From Methanoregula sp. UBA247 (GTDB lineage Archaea > Halobacteriota > Methanomicrobia > Methanomicrobiales > Methanospirillaceae): a DNA stretch of 64,000 nucleotides. Both the position numbers and the translations under genes were made by a program. The notes beneath the pieces are model-generated. The model saw only the letters and a program-made list of their open reading frames with translations, made no database searches and was not told the DNA's origin. The stretch spans positions 35,388 through 99,387 of the forward strand of contig DADR01000039.1 of the NCBI GenBank assembly GCA_002495055.1, in the 5' to 3' direction. Shown in pieces: positions 40,431-50,269 of the stretch (positions are counted from its first letter, which is position 1; every line of letters starts with the position of its first letter).

Positions 40431-40667
40431 ATGTCAAAGAAAATAAAAGGAGTAATTTATTTATTAATTGGATTTTTTTTGGTAATTCTATTTTTAGAAA
40501 CTATTTATAGTTTTTTTTATCAATCACTATCCCTACAAATAAATCCACACTCTGGCGCAATATACCTTCAAGCAATTGCATTTCTTGAACCGAATAATTT
40601 GATTATAATTATGTCGATATTATTTTTTGTTGGAATTATGCTTGTCGCACTCTTTGAAGAGTATTAA
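40431..40667 (+). CDS. small two-helix membrane protein, unknown
   Basis: A 78-residue AT-rich gene product with two membrane helices (GVIYLLIGFFLVILFL and IIIMSILFFVGIMLVALF) and a short loop. No family recognised. It is the first of three small membrane genes downstream of the tRNA-Arg; base composition is more AT-rich than the flanking metabolic genes. Confidence 0.6.
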   Translation: MSKKIKGVIYLLIGFFLVILFLETIYSFFYQSLSLQINPHSGAIYLQAIAFLEPNNLIIIMSILFFVGIMLVALFEEY

Positions 40668-40897
40668 AAAACCCTCAAGTTTTAATTTTCAACAATACAA
40701 CCGGGGTGTACCTCTTTTCAAGTCTGAATCTCTTCTCTCATTAAATTTAATTCCTGTACGCCGCTCCTATCTGAAAACTACTCATACCAGGTTCATTCAG
40801 AATAGCGTTAAATGCCGGTAATTATTACTCACTTTCATCAATCTGATTATTTTTAAGCCCTTAACTCTTTTAATATAAAAAGTTTATATCTTACATT

Positions 40898-41029
40898 ATG
40901 ACTTCGTTCTACGATCATGCAAAGAACGATATTGTGACATGGGCGATTCAGTTAATCCTTCTCGCTATTTTAATCCATATGGTTTTTTTTGTCATGGTTC
41001 CAGTATTATTCGCCACAATATCTCATTAA
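40898..41029 (+). CDS. 43-residue single-helix membrane peptide
   Basis: ATG at 40898 gives MTSFYDHAKNDIVTW, then one long hydrophobic helix (AIQLILLAILIHMVFFVMVP), ending at 41029. A TATA-like AATATAAAAAG lies at about 40872-40882, some 20 bases before the ATG, consistent with a leaderless message. It is too short for family assignment; a small membrane effector or a subunit of the neighbouring membrane proteins is possible. Confidence 0.5.
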   Translation: MTSFYDHAKNDIVTWAIQLILLAILIHMVFFVMVPVLFATISH

Positions 41030-41057
41030 ATATAAAATTCTGATCTTTGGAGAAATA

Positions 41058-41498
41058 ATGAACTTGGCAGATAATCAAAAAATGACAGAAAAGGAAACTA
41101 ACGAAATAATAGCACTTTTTTTAAATACTCGTTGTGGATTGTTGGTTATTAGTACAATACTCGTTTTAATTCAATTTTTTTATCAAATGACATTCTCTCA
41201 ACAATTTTCAACACAAAATTTTGTATTATCTCTGTTCATTCTTGGAATTTATGGATACGCAATTTTTATTGCAGATATATTTATAGAAATTTTTCAAAGA
41301 GCCTTCCCCATTATTCATAACCAAATGCATGAGGGTATTTATAACCCACTAATTTTCGTGATTTTAACAATAATTATCATAATGGGTTTATATTCTGCTT
41401 TTGGATTTGATGCAATAAAATCTATCTCACTTGCTTTCCTTTTGCTTGTCTTCACACATTGGCCGAGAGGCAGGCGCGCTCCGCTTTTCAAATCTTAA
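41058..41498 (+). CDS. four-helix membrane protein, unknown
   Basis: A 146-residue protein from the ATG at 41058, which has GGAG five bases upstream; a frame opening at 40989 lies over the preceding peptide and is rejected. Four hydrophobic segments are visible (about 24-45, 55-75, 98-118, 122-138), with the last reading LAFLLLVFTHWP and a basic end RGRRAPLF. No family recognised. Two small membrane genes precede it on the same strand. Confidence 0.6.
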   Translation: MNLADNQKMTEKETNEIIALFLNTRCGLLVISTILVLIQFFYQMTFSQQFSTQNFVLSLFILGIYGYAIFIADIFIEIFQRAFPIIHNQMHEGIYNPLIFVILTIIIIMGLYSAFGFDAIKSISLAFLLLVFTHWPRGRRAPLFKS

Positions 41499-41624
41499 CC
41501 TTTTTTAATTATGAATATCAAAGTCGGATGATAATTTATCAATAGAATTTCGTCTCCGTTTCTGGCACATGTATTGATCTCTAGGCAGACAATGTCTTAC
41601 AACTGAAAAAAGAGCTGAATGATA

Positions 41625-42662
41625 TCACAATACAGGTTTTTGTCTAACGGCCGCAACAAGTAACTTTACACCCGCCTCAATATCTTGAGTGTCCAGAACT
41701 TCCACGGGTGAATGAATATACCTTGTGGGGATACTTACAGTGGTACTCGGAATCCCACCTTTGGTCAGGTGGATTGCTGTTGCATCCGTAGTTCCCCCGC
41801 TCCCGACCTCCAACTGGACCGGAATTCCCTGTGAGTCCGCAGTATCCTTCAGCCATTTCACCACTTTCCTGCTGGCAATGAGTCCACGACCGCTGCTATC
41901 AACAATAGTGATAACCGGGCCCTTCCCCATCTCTACCGGTGCATCTTTCATTTCGATTCCCGGGTGATCACCCGGGATAGTGACATCAGTTGCAATTGCA
42001 CAGTCAGGGTCAAGAGTGTACGCACTTGTCCGTGCACCTTTGAGTCCGACCTCTTCCTGGACAGTAAAAACACCAAATATTGTAAGGGGGGAGTCCATCT
42101 CTTTTAAGGCTTTTATGAGCATGGCAACACCCGCACGATTGTCAAAAGCTTTTCCTGAAACGCGGTTATAAGCAAGCTCGGTAAACTCGCGGTCGACGGT
42201 CACAGGTGTTCCAACCTCAATACCAAGATATTCTACTTCTTCGCGATTCTTTGCCCCAATGTCAATAAACATATCATCAATTTTCACTCCCTTCTTGCGC
42301 TCTTCCTCATCCATCATATGCGGAGGTTTACCGCCGATCACCCCAAAGTACTTTCCCTTTTCCCCATGCAGGATAACCCGTTGATTATAGAGTGTCGGAC
42401 CATACCATCCTCCCAGAGCAACAAACCGGATAAACCCCTTCTCATCGATATACTTCACCATGAGTCCTATCTCATCCATATGCGCAGCGAGCATCACTTT
42501 AAACTTATTGCCGCGCTTGATAGCAATCAGGTTACCGAGGGGGTCTTCCCGTATTTCATCGACATGCCCCTTGAGCTCCTTTTTAATAAATGCAAATACA
42601 CTGCTTTCACTGCCCGATACACCATGTGCATCGGATAATTTTTTCAATAAATCTGTAACCAT
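41625..42662 (-). CDS. M42 family metallo-aminopeptidase
   Basis: A 345-residue M42 peptidase (tetrahedral aminopeptidase/glutamyl aminopeptidase type, often misnamed endoglucanase). Zinc and catalytic blocks are AAHMDEIGLMV, KAFDNRAGVAML, VQEEVGLKGA, ATDVTIPGD and RYIHSPVEV. It removes N-terminal residues from short peptides in the cytosol. The ATG at 42662 lies one base after the aminotransferase stop; a GTG at 42671 would overlap it. Last gene of a three-gene minus-strand run. Confidence 0.93.
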   Translation of the reverse strand: MVTDLLKKLSDAHGVSGSESSVFAFIKKELKGHVDEIREDPLGNLIAIKRGNKFKVMLAAHMDEIGLMVKYIDEKGFIRFVALGGWYGPTLYNQRVILHGEKGKYFGVIGGKPPHMMDEEERKKGVKIDDMFIDIGAKNREEVEYLGIEVGTPVTVDREFTELAYNRVSGKAFDNRAGVAMLIKALKEMDSPLTIFGVFTVQEEVGLKGARTSAYTLDPDCAIATDVTIPGDHPGIEMKDAPVEMGKGPVITIVDSSGRGLIASRKVVKWLKDTADSQGIPVQLEVGSGGTTDATAIHLTKGGIPSTTVSIPTRYIHSPVEVLDTQDIEAGVKLLVAAVRQKPVL

Positions 42663-42663
42663 A

Positions 42664-43770
42664 TCAATCACTCATTATTTTTTGTATCTTTTCTAGTGCC
42701 CGGTTCAGGTTTTTCCGGGAGGTTGCATAGCTGAAACGGGCGTACTCCGGTGCATTCACTCCAAATGCTGTACCAGGTACGAGAATAATACCATTTTTTA
42801 TAATTTTCTGGGTGAGTTCCGGTTTCATCGGTACAAAAGCATAGAATGCACCTTCGGGAACCGGAAATATAAATCCCAGATCCGCCAGCCCTTTGCAGAT
42901 AAGGTCTCGTCGCACCTGGTATTCATTTCGCATCATGGTTACCGGACTCTGATCTCCCGTGTAGGCTGCGACAGCAGCATATTGGGAAATTGAGGTAGCA
43001 CATGCCTGGCAATACTGATGCACCTTCACGCACTGCGCTACAATCTCCTCAGGAGCAGCGAGATATCCCAGTCGCCAGCCGGTCATTGCATAGGTCTTGC
43101 TTGTTGCATTAACCGTCACAACATTCTCGCCAAACCGGGCAGCGCTCCAGTGCTGTTTTCCATAGATGAAATGCTCGTATACCTCATCGGAAACAACTGT
43201 TACACTCGCATCATTTGCATATTCAACAAGTGCCCGGATGGAGTCTTTATGTTCAACTGCTCCGGTGGGATTGGCTGGGGAATTTAAGACCATAATCCGG
43301 GCATTGTCCATCAGTGCTTTGGCATTTTCCACATCAATATGAAGGTCGCTGGTGAGTGGCATACTTACCGGTCGTCCTCCTGCCAGAGTTGCAAGAGATG
43401 CATACGAGACAAAACCGGGGTCAGGGCAGAGCACGCGATCCCCCCCCTCGACGAGTGCCTGCATTACAATGTGAAGTGCTTCACTTGCACCGGCAGTGAC
43501 AATGAGTTGATCCGGGTGGTAGGATAGTCCGTTTTCTTTTTTTAATTTTTTACAGATTGCATTTCGGAGTTCGGGAATTCCCGTATTATTCGTGTAACCG
43601 GTTTTTCCCTCCAGAATCGCTTTTATCGCTGCATCCTTAATGTGTTGGGGCGTATCAAAATCCGGTTGTCCAAGTCCAAGATTTATTGAATCCGCCCCCG
43701 CTGCTTCAAATATCCTCCGGATTCCGGATATTTCGATACCTTGTACCCGCTGTGCAAATTTCATGGTCAT
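42664..43770 (-). CDS. class I/II aminotransferase (aspartate aminotransferase-like)
   Basis: A 368-residue PLP enzyme of fold type I. Visible are the N-terminal INLGLGQPDFDTPQHI, the PLP-aspartate region VVSDEVYEHF, and the Schiff-base lysine in TSKTYAMTGWRLGY. Members act on aspartate, alanine or aromatic acids; the exact donor is not readable. GGAGG lies four bases before the ATG at 43770. It follows the SIS-domain gene with a 10-base gap. Confidence 0.92.
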   Translation of the reverse strand: MTMKFAQRVQGIEISGIRRIFEAAGADSINLGLGQPDFDTPQHIKDAAIKAILEGKTGYTNNTGIPELRNAICKKLKKENGLSYHPDQLIVTAGASEALHIVMQALVEGGDRVLCPDPGFVSYASLATLAGGRPVSMPLTSDLHIDVENAKALMDNARIMVLNSPANPTGAVEHKDSIRALVEYANDASVTVVSDEVYEHFIYGKQHWSAARFGENVVTVNATSKTYAMTGWRLGYLAAPEEIVAQCVKVHQYCQACATSISQYAAVAAYTGDQSPVTMMRNEYQVRRDLICKGLADLGFIFPVPEGAFYAFVPMKPELTQKIIKNGIILVPGTAFGVNAPEYARFSYATSRKNLNRALEKIQKIMSD

Positions 43771-43780
43771 TTTTCCTCCT

Positions 43781-44380
43781 CTATTCGACATTGGTGTGCC
43801 GATTCTTTAGCGCATTCTCATCCGTCTGGGTGATTTCCATCAGTCGTGAGATGACTGCATCGGCAAAGATCATGGACGCTGTCTCAAAGAGTGTCCCAAG
43901 GGGTGCGAAAGATTTGTGACCCCCCATCATCTGCCGGATTTCAAATTCAGCGGCTTCATCGCCATCCACATCACGGTGGTGCTCGATTATCACGATACAG
44001 TCTGATATTTTACCGATTCTCGATTCTGCATTTGAGGTTATAAGGCATATCTTCGCTCCAATTTCCTTTGCTGTTTCTGCAATATCAGCGACTGTTTTAG
44101 TTCTGCCAGAACCTGAGAAAACGACCATAATATCTCCCTTGTTTAATGACGGGGTGATTGTTTCCCCGACAACAAATGCCTGTAACCCAAGGTGCATGAG
44201 GCGCATGGCAAATGCCTTTGCAACCAGACCGGATCGTCCCGCCCCCATAACATAAATCCGTTTTGCATTGAGCAGCTCTTTGATAAACTTTTCGACTTCT
44301 TCATCGGAAAGTATATTGGCGATTGCCCGAATCTTTGATGCCATCAGCCGCATCATATCCTGTACTCTATGTCTTTCCAT
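43781..44380 (-). CDS. hxlB: 6-phospho-3-hexuloisomerase-like SIS domain protein
   Basis: A 199-residue SIS-domain protein from the ATG at 44380 (GGGA just upstream; the frame to 44452 is not needed). Motifs are MGAGRSGLVAKAFAMRL, VFSGSGRTKTVADIAE and the late PLGTLFETAS, as in archaeal phosphohexuloisomerase, which interconverts hexulose-6-phosphate and fructose-6-phosphate to supply pentoses by the reverse ribulose monophosphate path. It heads the run with aminotransferase and peptidase. Confidence 0.85.
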   Translation of the reverse strand: MERHRVQDMMRLMASKIRAIANILSDEEVEKFIKELLNAKRIYVMGAGRSGLVAKAFAMRLMHLGLQAFVVGETITPSLNKGDIMVVFSGSGRTKTVADIAETAKEIGAKICLITSNAESRIGKISDCIVIIEHHRDVDGDEAAEFEIRQMMGGHKSFAPLGTLFETASMIFADAVISRLMEITQTDENALKNRHTNVE

Positions 44381-44572
44381 GCTTCCCGCACAAAAGATGC
44401 ATTCACAAAGTAGATGAGAATTTCGTAGTGTTGGTTCCTTTGCCAGACACATTTTTATTACTTGGATAATACCGTCTCAATCGCTTCATGACAGAAACCG
44501 TTAACTCTCTCCTTGTGCGGTACTACGAGATTAAAATATTTCCCGATTCAAAATCTTCCTGTCTGTTATACT

Positions 44573-46081
44573 TTAATTGTGAGGGTTATACCGGTTAATG
44601 GCGCCATATTTGACCAGTCTGTTCTCTTCAAGAACCGAAACAGCACCATGACCCCCGCAAATGAGGCATCGCTTACCTTTCGTTAAAAGTGCCCTATCAG
44701 TTTGTAAAGCAAGCTCAAGCAGTGCCTTGCGTTCCTTTTTTGCCAGATCGCTGTCCACATTAACCGAAGTTACCAGAAAAGCAGCAAGTGAACTGTAATC
44801 AGCACGCTCTTTTGTGAGACTTGAAAAGTTAATCACGCTGTCTGCAGCGAATAGTAATCCCTCTGTTTGGGAATACAGATAGATTTGACCACAGGTATGC
44901 CCGCCAAGTCCTTCGAGGACTTCCAGCTCAATATCCCCTATACTCACCGTACCTATCACCGGAAAAATTCCCCGCATCGTGACCGAGGTTTTTGAAAAGC
45001 ATTCTATTCTGTCTGAGGAATTAAATTTCGAGAAAAGATTTATCATCTTGGTATAAAATTCTTCAAGCACAGAGTGTTCACTTCGGGATCCGTATGCCCG
45101 GTTATTTTTTTTAATGATCGCAAGAGTACCTTCATGCATAAAAACCGGTGCGGGGAAATATCCCGCGGCTCCACAATGATCTGCATCGGCATGGGTCACA
45201 ATGATTCGTGAAAGCGGGTGTTCATCGCTTAACCCGTACCTTGAAAGCATTGTCATTACGTCATGGTGATAAATGCCGTACCCGGTATCGATCAGGACTT
45301 TCTCCTCGCCAGCAGATATCAGAAAAATATTCCCCCCGCAGGGCATCTGGAAGCAAAAAAAGGTGGTATGCTCAGTAATTTGAAATTTCTGAACATCTGC
45401 ATAGAACCCATCCTGTATTGTAGCCCACATCGTCTTTCCGGTTAAGAGAACACTCTCAAAGACCTTGCGGGGATCATTCCCACGGTCCATCAGTTCCTGT
45501 ACAATATGATTCGTATCAGCAAGGAATGTGAGTAAAAAATTCTCTTCTGATTCCCCAATAAGTTCACGTATAGCCTGGGCATACCTGACATAAAAAACCG
45601 TATCATCGAGGTGCTTTCCGGTTGTATCATATTCAAGGATTTCAAGACGATAGCGTGACTTCAGCTCATCTAAAAGCCGGTCAATAACGGAGCTCTGTTC
45701 AAGGTTCAGGCTGACGGTAAGACGGTCAGGATGTCTTCCTTTATCATCAAAATCTATAAAAGCGATATTAGCTCCTACGGAAGTGGTAAAATTCAGGAAC
45801 TCATAGAGTGCCCCGGGCCGGTGGGGGAGGTAAACGCACACCTTTAAAAAGTTGAGCGGTTTTAATGAAGTCTGGAGGTACCCGATCTGAGTAAGATCCT
45901 CGGTAATTTTCCCAAATGCGACATCAGATGCTGTTACTTCATAAAAGACTGTCGAAGGATCGATACGCCGGTCATATTGGATACGATTAATGTTTCCCTC
46001 ATACTTTTTTATTATCTCTGCAGCTCTGTGGAGTGATCCAGGTGTATTCGGCATATGAGCAATAAAAGAGAATTTCTTCAA
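44573..46081 (-). CDS. tandem ACT domain and metallo-beta-lactamase fusion protein
   Basis: A 502-residue protein. Two ACT-like domains occupy about 1-75 (FSFIAHMPNTPGSLHRAAEII) and 80-155 (VCVYLPHRPGALYEFLNFTT), a helical linker follows, and the metallo-beta-lactamase domain runs from about 230 (GGNIFLISAGEEKVLIDTGYG, THADADHCGAAGY, GLGGHTCGQIYLYS, FAADSVI). ACT domains sense amino acids, so a ligand-gated hydrolase is suggested. The substrate is unknown. Confidence 0.85.
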   Translation of the reverse strand: MKKFSFIAHMPNTPGSLHRAAEIIKKYEGNINRIQYDRRIDPSTVFYEVTASDVAFGKITEDLTQIGYLQTSLKPLNFLKVCVYLPHRPGALYEFLNFTTSVGANIAFIDFDDKGRHPDRLTVSLNLEQSSVIDRLLDELKSRYRLEILEYDTTGKHLDDTVFYVRYAQAIRELIGESEENFLLTFLADTNHIVQELMDRGNDPRKVFESVLLTGKTMWATIQDGFYADVQKFQITEHTTFFCFQMPCGGNIFLISAGEEKVLIDTGYGIYHHDVMTMLSRYGLSDEHPLSRIIVTHADADHCGAAGYFPAPVFMHEGTLAIIKKNNRAYGSRSEHSVLEEFYTKMINLFSKFNSSDRIECFSKTSVTMRGIFPVIGTVSIGDIELEVLEGLGGHTCGQIYLYSQTEGLLFAADSVINFSSLTKERADYSSLAAFLVTSVNVDSDLAKKERKALLELALQTDRALLTKGKRCLICGGHGAVSVLEENRLVKYGAINRYNPHN

Positions 46082-46206
46082 AGATATGCACCGATTGTGC
46101 TCTTATATTTGCAGGTGAATTCCGATATACATTACGGTAAGTACCATAAAACTCAGGAATTTTCATCAACAATAATTACAGTATTTTTCCCATAAAAAAA
46201 TGAAAG

Positions 46207-47109
46207 TTATTGTTTCCTGCGTCCTGTTGACCCCCTAATAATCAGAATGCCGGAAAAAAGGAGTCCTGCAATTATCGTGAGAGGGGAGAGAGGAACCGCT
46301 GAAGGAACCGGTGTGACATTTGGTGAAAGACCGAATGAAGGCATAGTAGTTACCGTGATATTTTCTGATGGGGTTGAAACCGGGGAGGGAGTAGTAGGTT
46401 CAGGAGAAAAATCGTTGGAAGCCACAACGGTGATGATACTTGTAAGAGTATTTTTCATAGCCGGATTGCTGGCACTCACAAAATATTGTCCGGGTTGCAT
46501 ATCCCCACGGAACTCGTAATTGAAGGAACCTGCTCTGCTGACTGGTGCAGTATACGTATGGAGAATTTTTCCGGTCGGATCTGCTATATCGATCTTAACA
46601 CTTGTTACATCTTGTTCAGCTACGCCGCTCAGTTGGATATAATCTCCCGGTTTTATGGGAGTAAGTTGCGGATTTATATAAAATTCGGGCTTTTTTAAGA
46701 AAACTGAGGCCGATGCAGTATTTTTTGGGTTAGCAGGATCAAATGCGGTGATGGTATAACGGGCAGTCACTATTTTATCGATTCCCTGAGTGTTTGCACT
46801 TAACCAGACAAATTTCCATGTGCCGTCTGTGTTCATCGGGACTGTATTTCCCGAGCCGGGAGTACCATTAAGGTCATAAACCGGAACACCCTGAGAGGGA
46901 AGACCCGGGCCAGTAATTTTCAATAATGTGGTATTTCCGACAGATGCCCGTCCATCGAATATGATGGTATCTCCAAGGTAATATCCCCCGGATCCACGAT
47001 AGGAGATTGTCATAGTCCCCGCTTGTGCAAACACTGGCTGGATGATACAAATCACTGCAATAAGCATTACAAAGGAGATAAAATAGTTTTTAAAATGCAA
47101 ATATTCCAT
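46207..47109 (-). CDS. cell-surface beta-sandwich protein with C-terminal anchor
   Basis: A 300-residue exported protein. The signal peptide ends near PVFAQA, two beta-sandwich domains follow (first about 30-135 with DTIIFDGRASVGNTTLLKITG; second about 135-225 with PIKPGDYIQLSG), then a Thr/Pro/Ser stalk and a membrane helix LTIIAGLLFSGILII with a basic tail. It resembles the MEMO/DUF3821-associated surface proteins of Methanomicrobiales. Alone on its strand, divergent from the ACS operon. Confidence 0.8.
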   Translation of the reverse strand: MEYLHFKNYFISFVMLIAVICIIQPVFAQAGTMTISYRGSGGYYLGDTIIFDGRASVGNTTLLKITGPGLPSQGVPVYDLNGTPGSGNTVPMNTDGTWKFVWLSANTQGIDKIVTARYTITAFDPANPKNTASASVFLKKPEFYINPQLTPIKPGDYIQLSGVAEQDVTSVKIDIADPTGKILHTYTAPVSRAGSFNYEFRGDMQPGQYFVSASNPAMKNTLTSIITVVASNDFSPEPTTPSPVSTPSENITVTTMPSFGLSPNVTPVPSAVPLSPLTIIAGLLFSGILIIRGSTGRRKQ

Positions 47110-47249
47110 TTTATTGCCTCTTCTTTACCTGAATATCATTATTGAGATTAAATAATTTTGTTACCGGATTGCTTATGAACTACCTCTTAAGGGAAAGTGT
47201 TTACTGATTGAACCCTTGACGAAACTATATCTGTTCTACCAAGCAACCC

Positions 47250-49301
47250 ATGATCAGAGTGAATTATCTGATGACCGATGTTGAAATTGCGAAAAAAAAA
47301 GGTGAAGATTCTTTAAATTTGATGATCACAACTATCCAGCACTCAATTTCTTATGATGAAACTGCATATCACCTCCCTGTCTCGTTTGCACTTACCGGCA
47401 TAGCGGTTCATGACATACAATCAGCACTTGATGTTTTTGCCAGGACCAGCAATAATCCCCTCGTTGCTTCGGAATGTATCCTTGCGGAAAAAACAGCCAC
47501 CGAGGGTAAGGAACCTGCACCTTATACTGGTTTTATCGATGATACTGTCATTAGAAAACTTGGCTATTCCCTTGTTGATGGCAGTATCCTCGGGCTTGCG
47601 CTTGTTGTCGGCACCCCTCATAGTGCCGACAGTGCTTCTGCGATATGCCGTGAACTTCAGGAAAAATACATGCTTACATTCCTTGCTGGAGATGTCATCT
47701 CATCCCTTTCCCATGCAGGAGTGAAGCTTGGACTTGAATACCGTCTTATTCCCCTGGGTTCAACACCCGCCTACGGCATTCATTTTGTTGATATGATTGC
47801 GCGGGTTGCGATGATGTTTGGCGGGGTAACTCCCGGTGACACACACCGTCTCTTAACGTATGCTGCAGAACGGGCAAAAGCCATTGTGATTGTATTTCCG
47901 GGTCTTTCTGACCCGGAAATTGCTTTGGTCGATGGGATGAGAGTACTTGGTTTCCCCATCCTTTCAGTCGGAGAATACAGGGGTGGAGACTGGATACCTG
48001 CGCTTCCTGACGCGGTTGTCCGCCGCGGCATGGAGATAAAAGGCATACGCGTGAATATCACCGCCATTCCTATCCCGATGGGCTGTTCACCCGCATTTGA
48101 GGGAAAGAGTATCCGAAAAGAGGAGATGTATGTGGAGTTTGGCGGCGGAAGGTCTCCTGCTTTTGAATTATTACGCATGCTTCCTGCTGCTGATGTGAAA
48201 GATGGTCAGGTAACCGTTATCGGACCAGAAATAGACGCGATGAAAGAAGGGGGTGCTTATCCTCTTGCAATCATTATTAATGTAGCCGGGAAGATGATGA
48301 AAAAAGATTATGAGCCGGTTTTGGAGCGGCGGATTCATAACTTTGTCAATTACGGGGAAGGATCCTGGCATGTTGCCCAGCGGGATATCATCTGGGTACG
48401 GATATCAAAAGAAGTTGTGGCAAAAGGGGTTAAAATGGAGCATATTGGTAAGCTCCTGGCAAGCAAGTTCCGCATGGATTTCCCTCAGCTGCTGGATGCA
48501 GTATCGGTCACATTAATCACGGACGAAGCAAAGGTACTGGCATCAAAAAAAGATGCAGATTCGGTGTATGACGAAAGGGATGCACGTATCCGCGGCATGC
48601 GTGATGCAGATGTGAATACGTATTATTCCTGCACGCTTTGCCAGACTTTTGCTCCTAATCATGTTTGTGTAATAACCCCGGAACACCCAGCCCTCTGTGG
48701 AGCTATCAGCTGGTTGGATGGAAAAATTGCGTACGAGATCGCTCCCTCCGGTGCAAACCAGCCAATAGACAAGGGAACAGCCATAAATGTCCTTAACGGG
48801 GAATACGAAGGTGTGAACAAATTTGTCAAAAAGGCAAGTCATGGTGAGATTGACCGTTGCTCTCTCTACAGTGTGATGGAATATCCGATGACCTGCTGTG
48901 GGTGTTTTGAGTGTATTGCCCTCATGCTTCCAGAGGTAAACGGGATCATGGTTGTGAACCGGGAATATAAAGGTGTCACACCATCAGGAATGACGTTCTC
49001 TACACTTGCAGGAACTATTGGTGGAGGTGCACAGACCCCAGGATTTTCCGGAATATCAAAAAACTATATTCTTTCTGACCGGTTCTTACAAGGGGAAGGT
49101 GGTATTGAACGCCTGGTCTGGATGCCAAAACAGCTCAAGGAAGAACTCAAAACACGGCTGGTGAAAAAACTTTCCGACCAGAACAAATCAGATCTTTTTG
49201 AAAAGGTTGCAGATGAAACCCTGGCAATGAGCCTTGAAGACCTTATCGTCTTTCTTGGACACGTGAAACACCCTGCCCTGACCATGAAACCGCTGGTGTG
49301 A
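47250..49301 (+). CDS. acsB: acetyl-CoA synthase catalytic subunit, bacterial type
   Basis: A 683-residue acetyl-CoA synthase, which joins a methyl group, CO and CoA. The A-cluster [4Fe-4S] cysteines are Cys461, 464, 473 and 483, and the nickel-binding Cys-Gly-Cys is 550-552; the 89-residue spacing equals that of Moorella AcsB (506 to 595). Unlike archaeal CdhC (about 470 residues) it has the N-terminal domain that docks CO dehydrogenase in bacterial ACS (YDETAYHLPV, GFIDDTVIRKLGYSLVDG). It starts a six-gene operon; no CO dehydrogenase gene is next to it. Confidence 0.95.
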   Translation: MIRVNYLMTDVEIAKKKGEDSLNLMITTIQHSISYDETAYHLPVSFALTGIAVHDIQSALDVFARTSNNPLVASECILAEKTATEGKEPAPYTGFIDDTVIRKLGYSLVDGSILGLALVVGTPHSADSASAICRELQEKYMLTFLAGDVISSLSHAGVKLGLEYRLIPLGSTPAYGIHFVDMIARVAMMFGGVTPGDTHRLLTYAAERAKAIVIVFPGLSDPEIALVDGMRVLGFPILSVGEYRGGDWIPALPDAVVRRGMEIKGIRVNITAIPIPMGCSPAFEGKSIRKEEMYVEFGGGRSPAFELLRMLPAADVKDGQVTVIGPEIDAMKEGGAYPLAIIINVAGKMMKKDYEPVLERRIHNFVNYGEGSWHVAQRDIIWVRISKEVVAKGVKMEHIGKLLASKFRMDFPQLLDAVSVTLITDEAKVLASKKDADSVYDERDARIRGMRDADVNTYYSCTLCQTFAPNHVCVITPEHPALCGAISWLDGKIAYEIAPSGANQPIDKGTAINVLNGEYEGVNKFVKKASHGEIDRCSLYSVMEYPMTCCGCFECIALMLPEVNGIMVVNREYKGVTPSGMTFSTLAGTIGGGAQTPGFSGISKNYILSDRFLQGEGGIERLVWMPKQLKEELKTRLVKKLSDQNKSDLFEKVADETLAMSLEDLIVFLGHVKHPALTMKPLV

Positions 49302-49310
49302 GGGAATCCT

Positions 49311-50267
49311 ATGGAATATGATCTTAACTTTAGCTGGACAGGTACTATTGGTCATGTTGTAATCGGTGCCACCAGAGCAGATGGGGGAACAAGAAAAACA
49401 TCGTACACCCTTGGGGGAGGAACATCGCTTCCGTATCTCGATAATAATCCATCATCGCCCTCACCTCTGGTTGCATTGGAGATCTGCGATAATCCGGAAT
49501 TCTGGTCACCGATCATAAGGCGATTTTGTGGTGATCTCATTCATAGCACATCGGACTGGGCAAAGACGGCTGAAACAGTCTACGGGGCTGATCTGGTCCG
49601 TCTGTATTTGACAAGCACACGGGTGCGCAACTTTTCTGATATTGTCTCCGTGGGAAAAACCATTGAATCTGTCCTTGATGCAACAGCCCTCCCTTTAATC
49701 ATCGAGGGGAGCAACGAGCCCGGTATTGACAGCGATGTATTCCAGAAATGTGGAGAGACCGGCCAGGATGAAAGATTTCTCCTTGGGACCGCGGAGGCAA
49801 GCAGGTACCGGAGTATTGCTGCAGCCGCTCTTGCTTACGATCATTCGCTTATTGCGCAGTCTCCTATCGATGTAAACCTCGCAAAACAACTCAATATCCT
49901 CTTGCGGGAAATTGGTGTGCAACAGGATCATATCATGATCGATCCCTATACCGGAGCACTCGGTTACGGTCTTGAGTATTCCTTTTCCGCGATGGAACGG
50001 ATCCGGTTTTCCGCATTGAAAGGTGATACTGATCTGGCCATGCCAATGATCTGTTCTGCAATTGATTCGTTGAATATTAAAGAAGTCCGGGAAGCTGACC
50101 CGGCCCTGCAGGATGAAATGGCCATGCAGTGGGAATTTTATACCGGCATTGCAGCGGCTGTTGCCGGTGCTGAGATTATCTGTGTACGCCACCCAAAGAC
50201 GGTTCGCATGTTAAAAAATGCGTTTGCTGATATGAAAAACAACGCTGGTTTTTCTGGGGTGAAATAA
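49311..50267 (+). CDS. acsD: corrinoid iron-sulfur protein small subunit
   Basis: A 318-residue TIM-barrel subunit of the corrinoid protein that carries the methyl group to ACS. Length matches bacterial AcsD (about 320) rather than archaeal CdhD, which is longer. Recognisable are GATRADGGTRKTSYTLGG near the start, PLIIEGSNEPGIDSDVFQK, and MIDPYTGALGYGLEYSFS. It follows acsB by nine bases with GAGGGA as ribosome site and precedes acsC by two bases. Confidence 0.93.
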   Translation: MEYDLNFSWTGTIGHVVIGATRADGGTRKTSYTLGGGTSLPYLDNNPSSPSPLVALEICDNPEFWSPIIRRFCGDLIHSTSDWAKTAETVYGADLVRLYLTSTRVRNFSDIVSVGKTIESVLDATALPLIIEGSNEPGIDSDVFQKCGETGQDERFLLGTAEASRYRSIAAAALAYDHSLIAQSPIDVNLAKQLNILLREIGVQQDHIMIDPYTGALGYGLEYSFSAMERIRFSALKGDTDLAMPMICSAIDSLNIKEVREADPALQDEMAMQWEFYTGIAAAVAGAEIICVRHPKTVRMLKNAFADMKNNAGFSGVK

Positions 50268-50269
50268 TC

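Noticed and set aside
41940..41975. Palindrome around CCCGGGTGATCACCCGGG as an operator
   Set aside because: It lies inside the M42 peptidase coding sequence and is explained by codons; no gene start is near.
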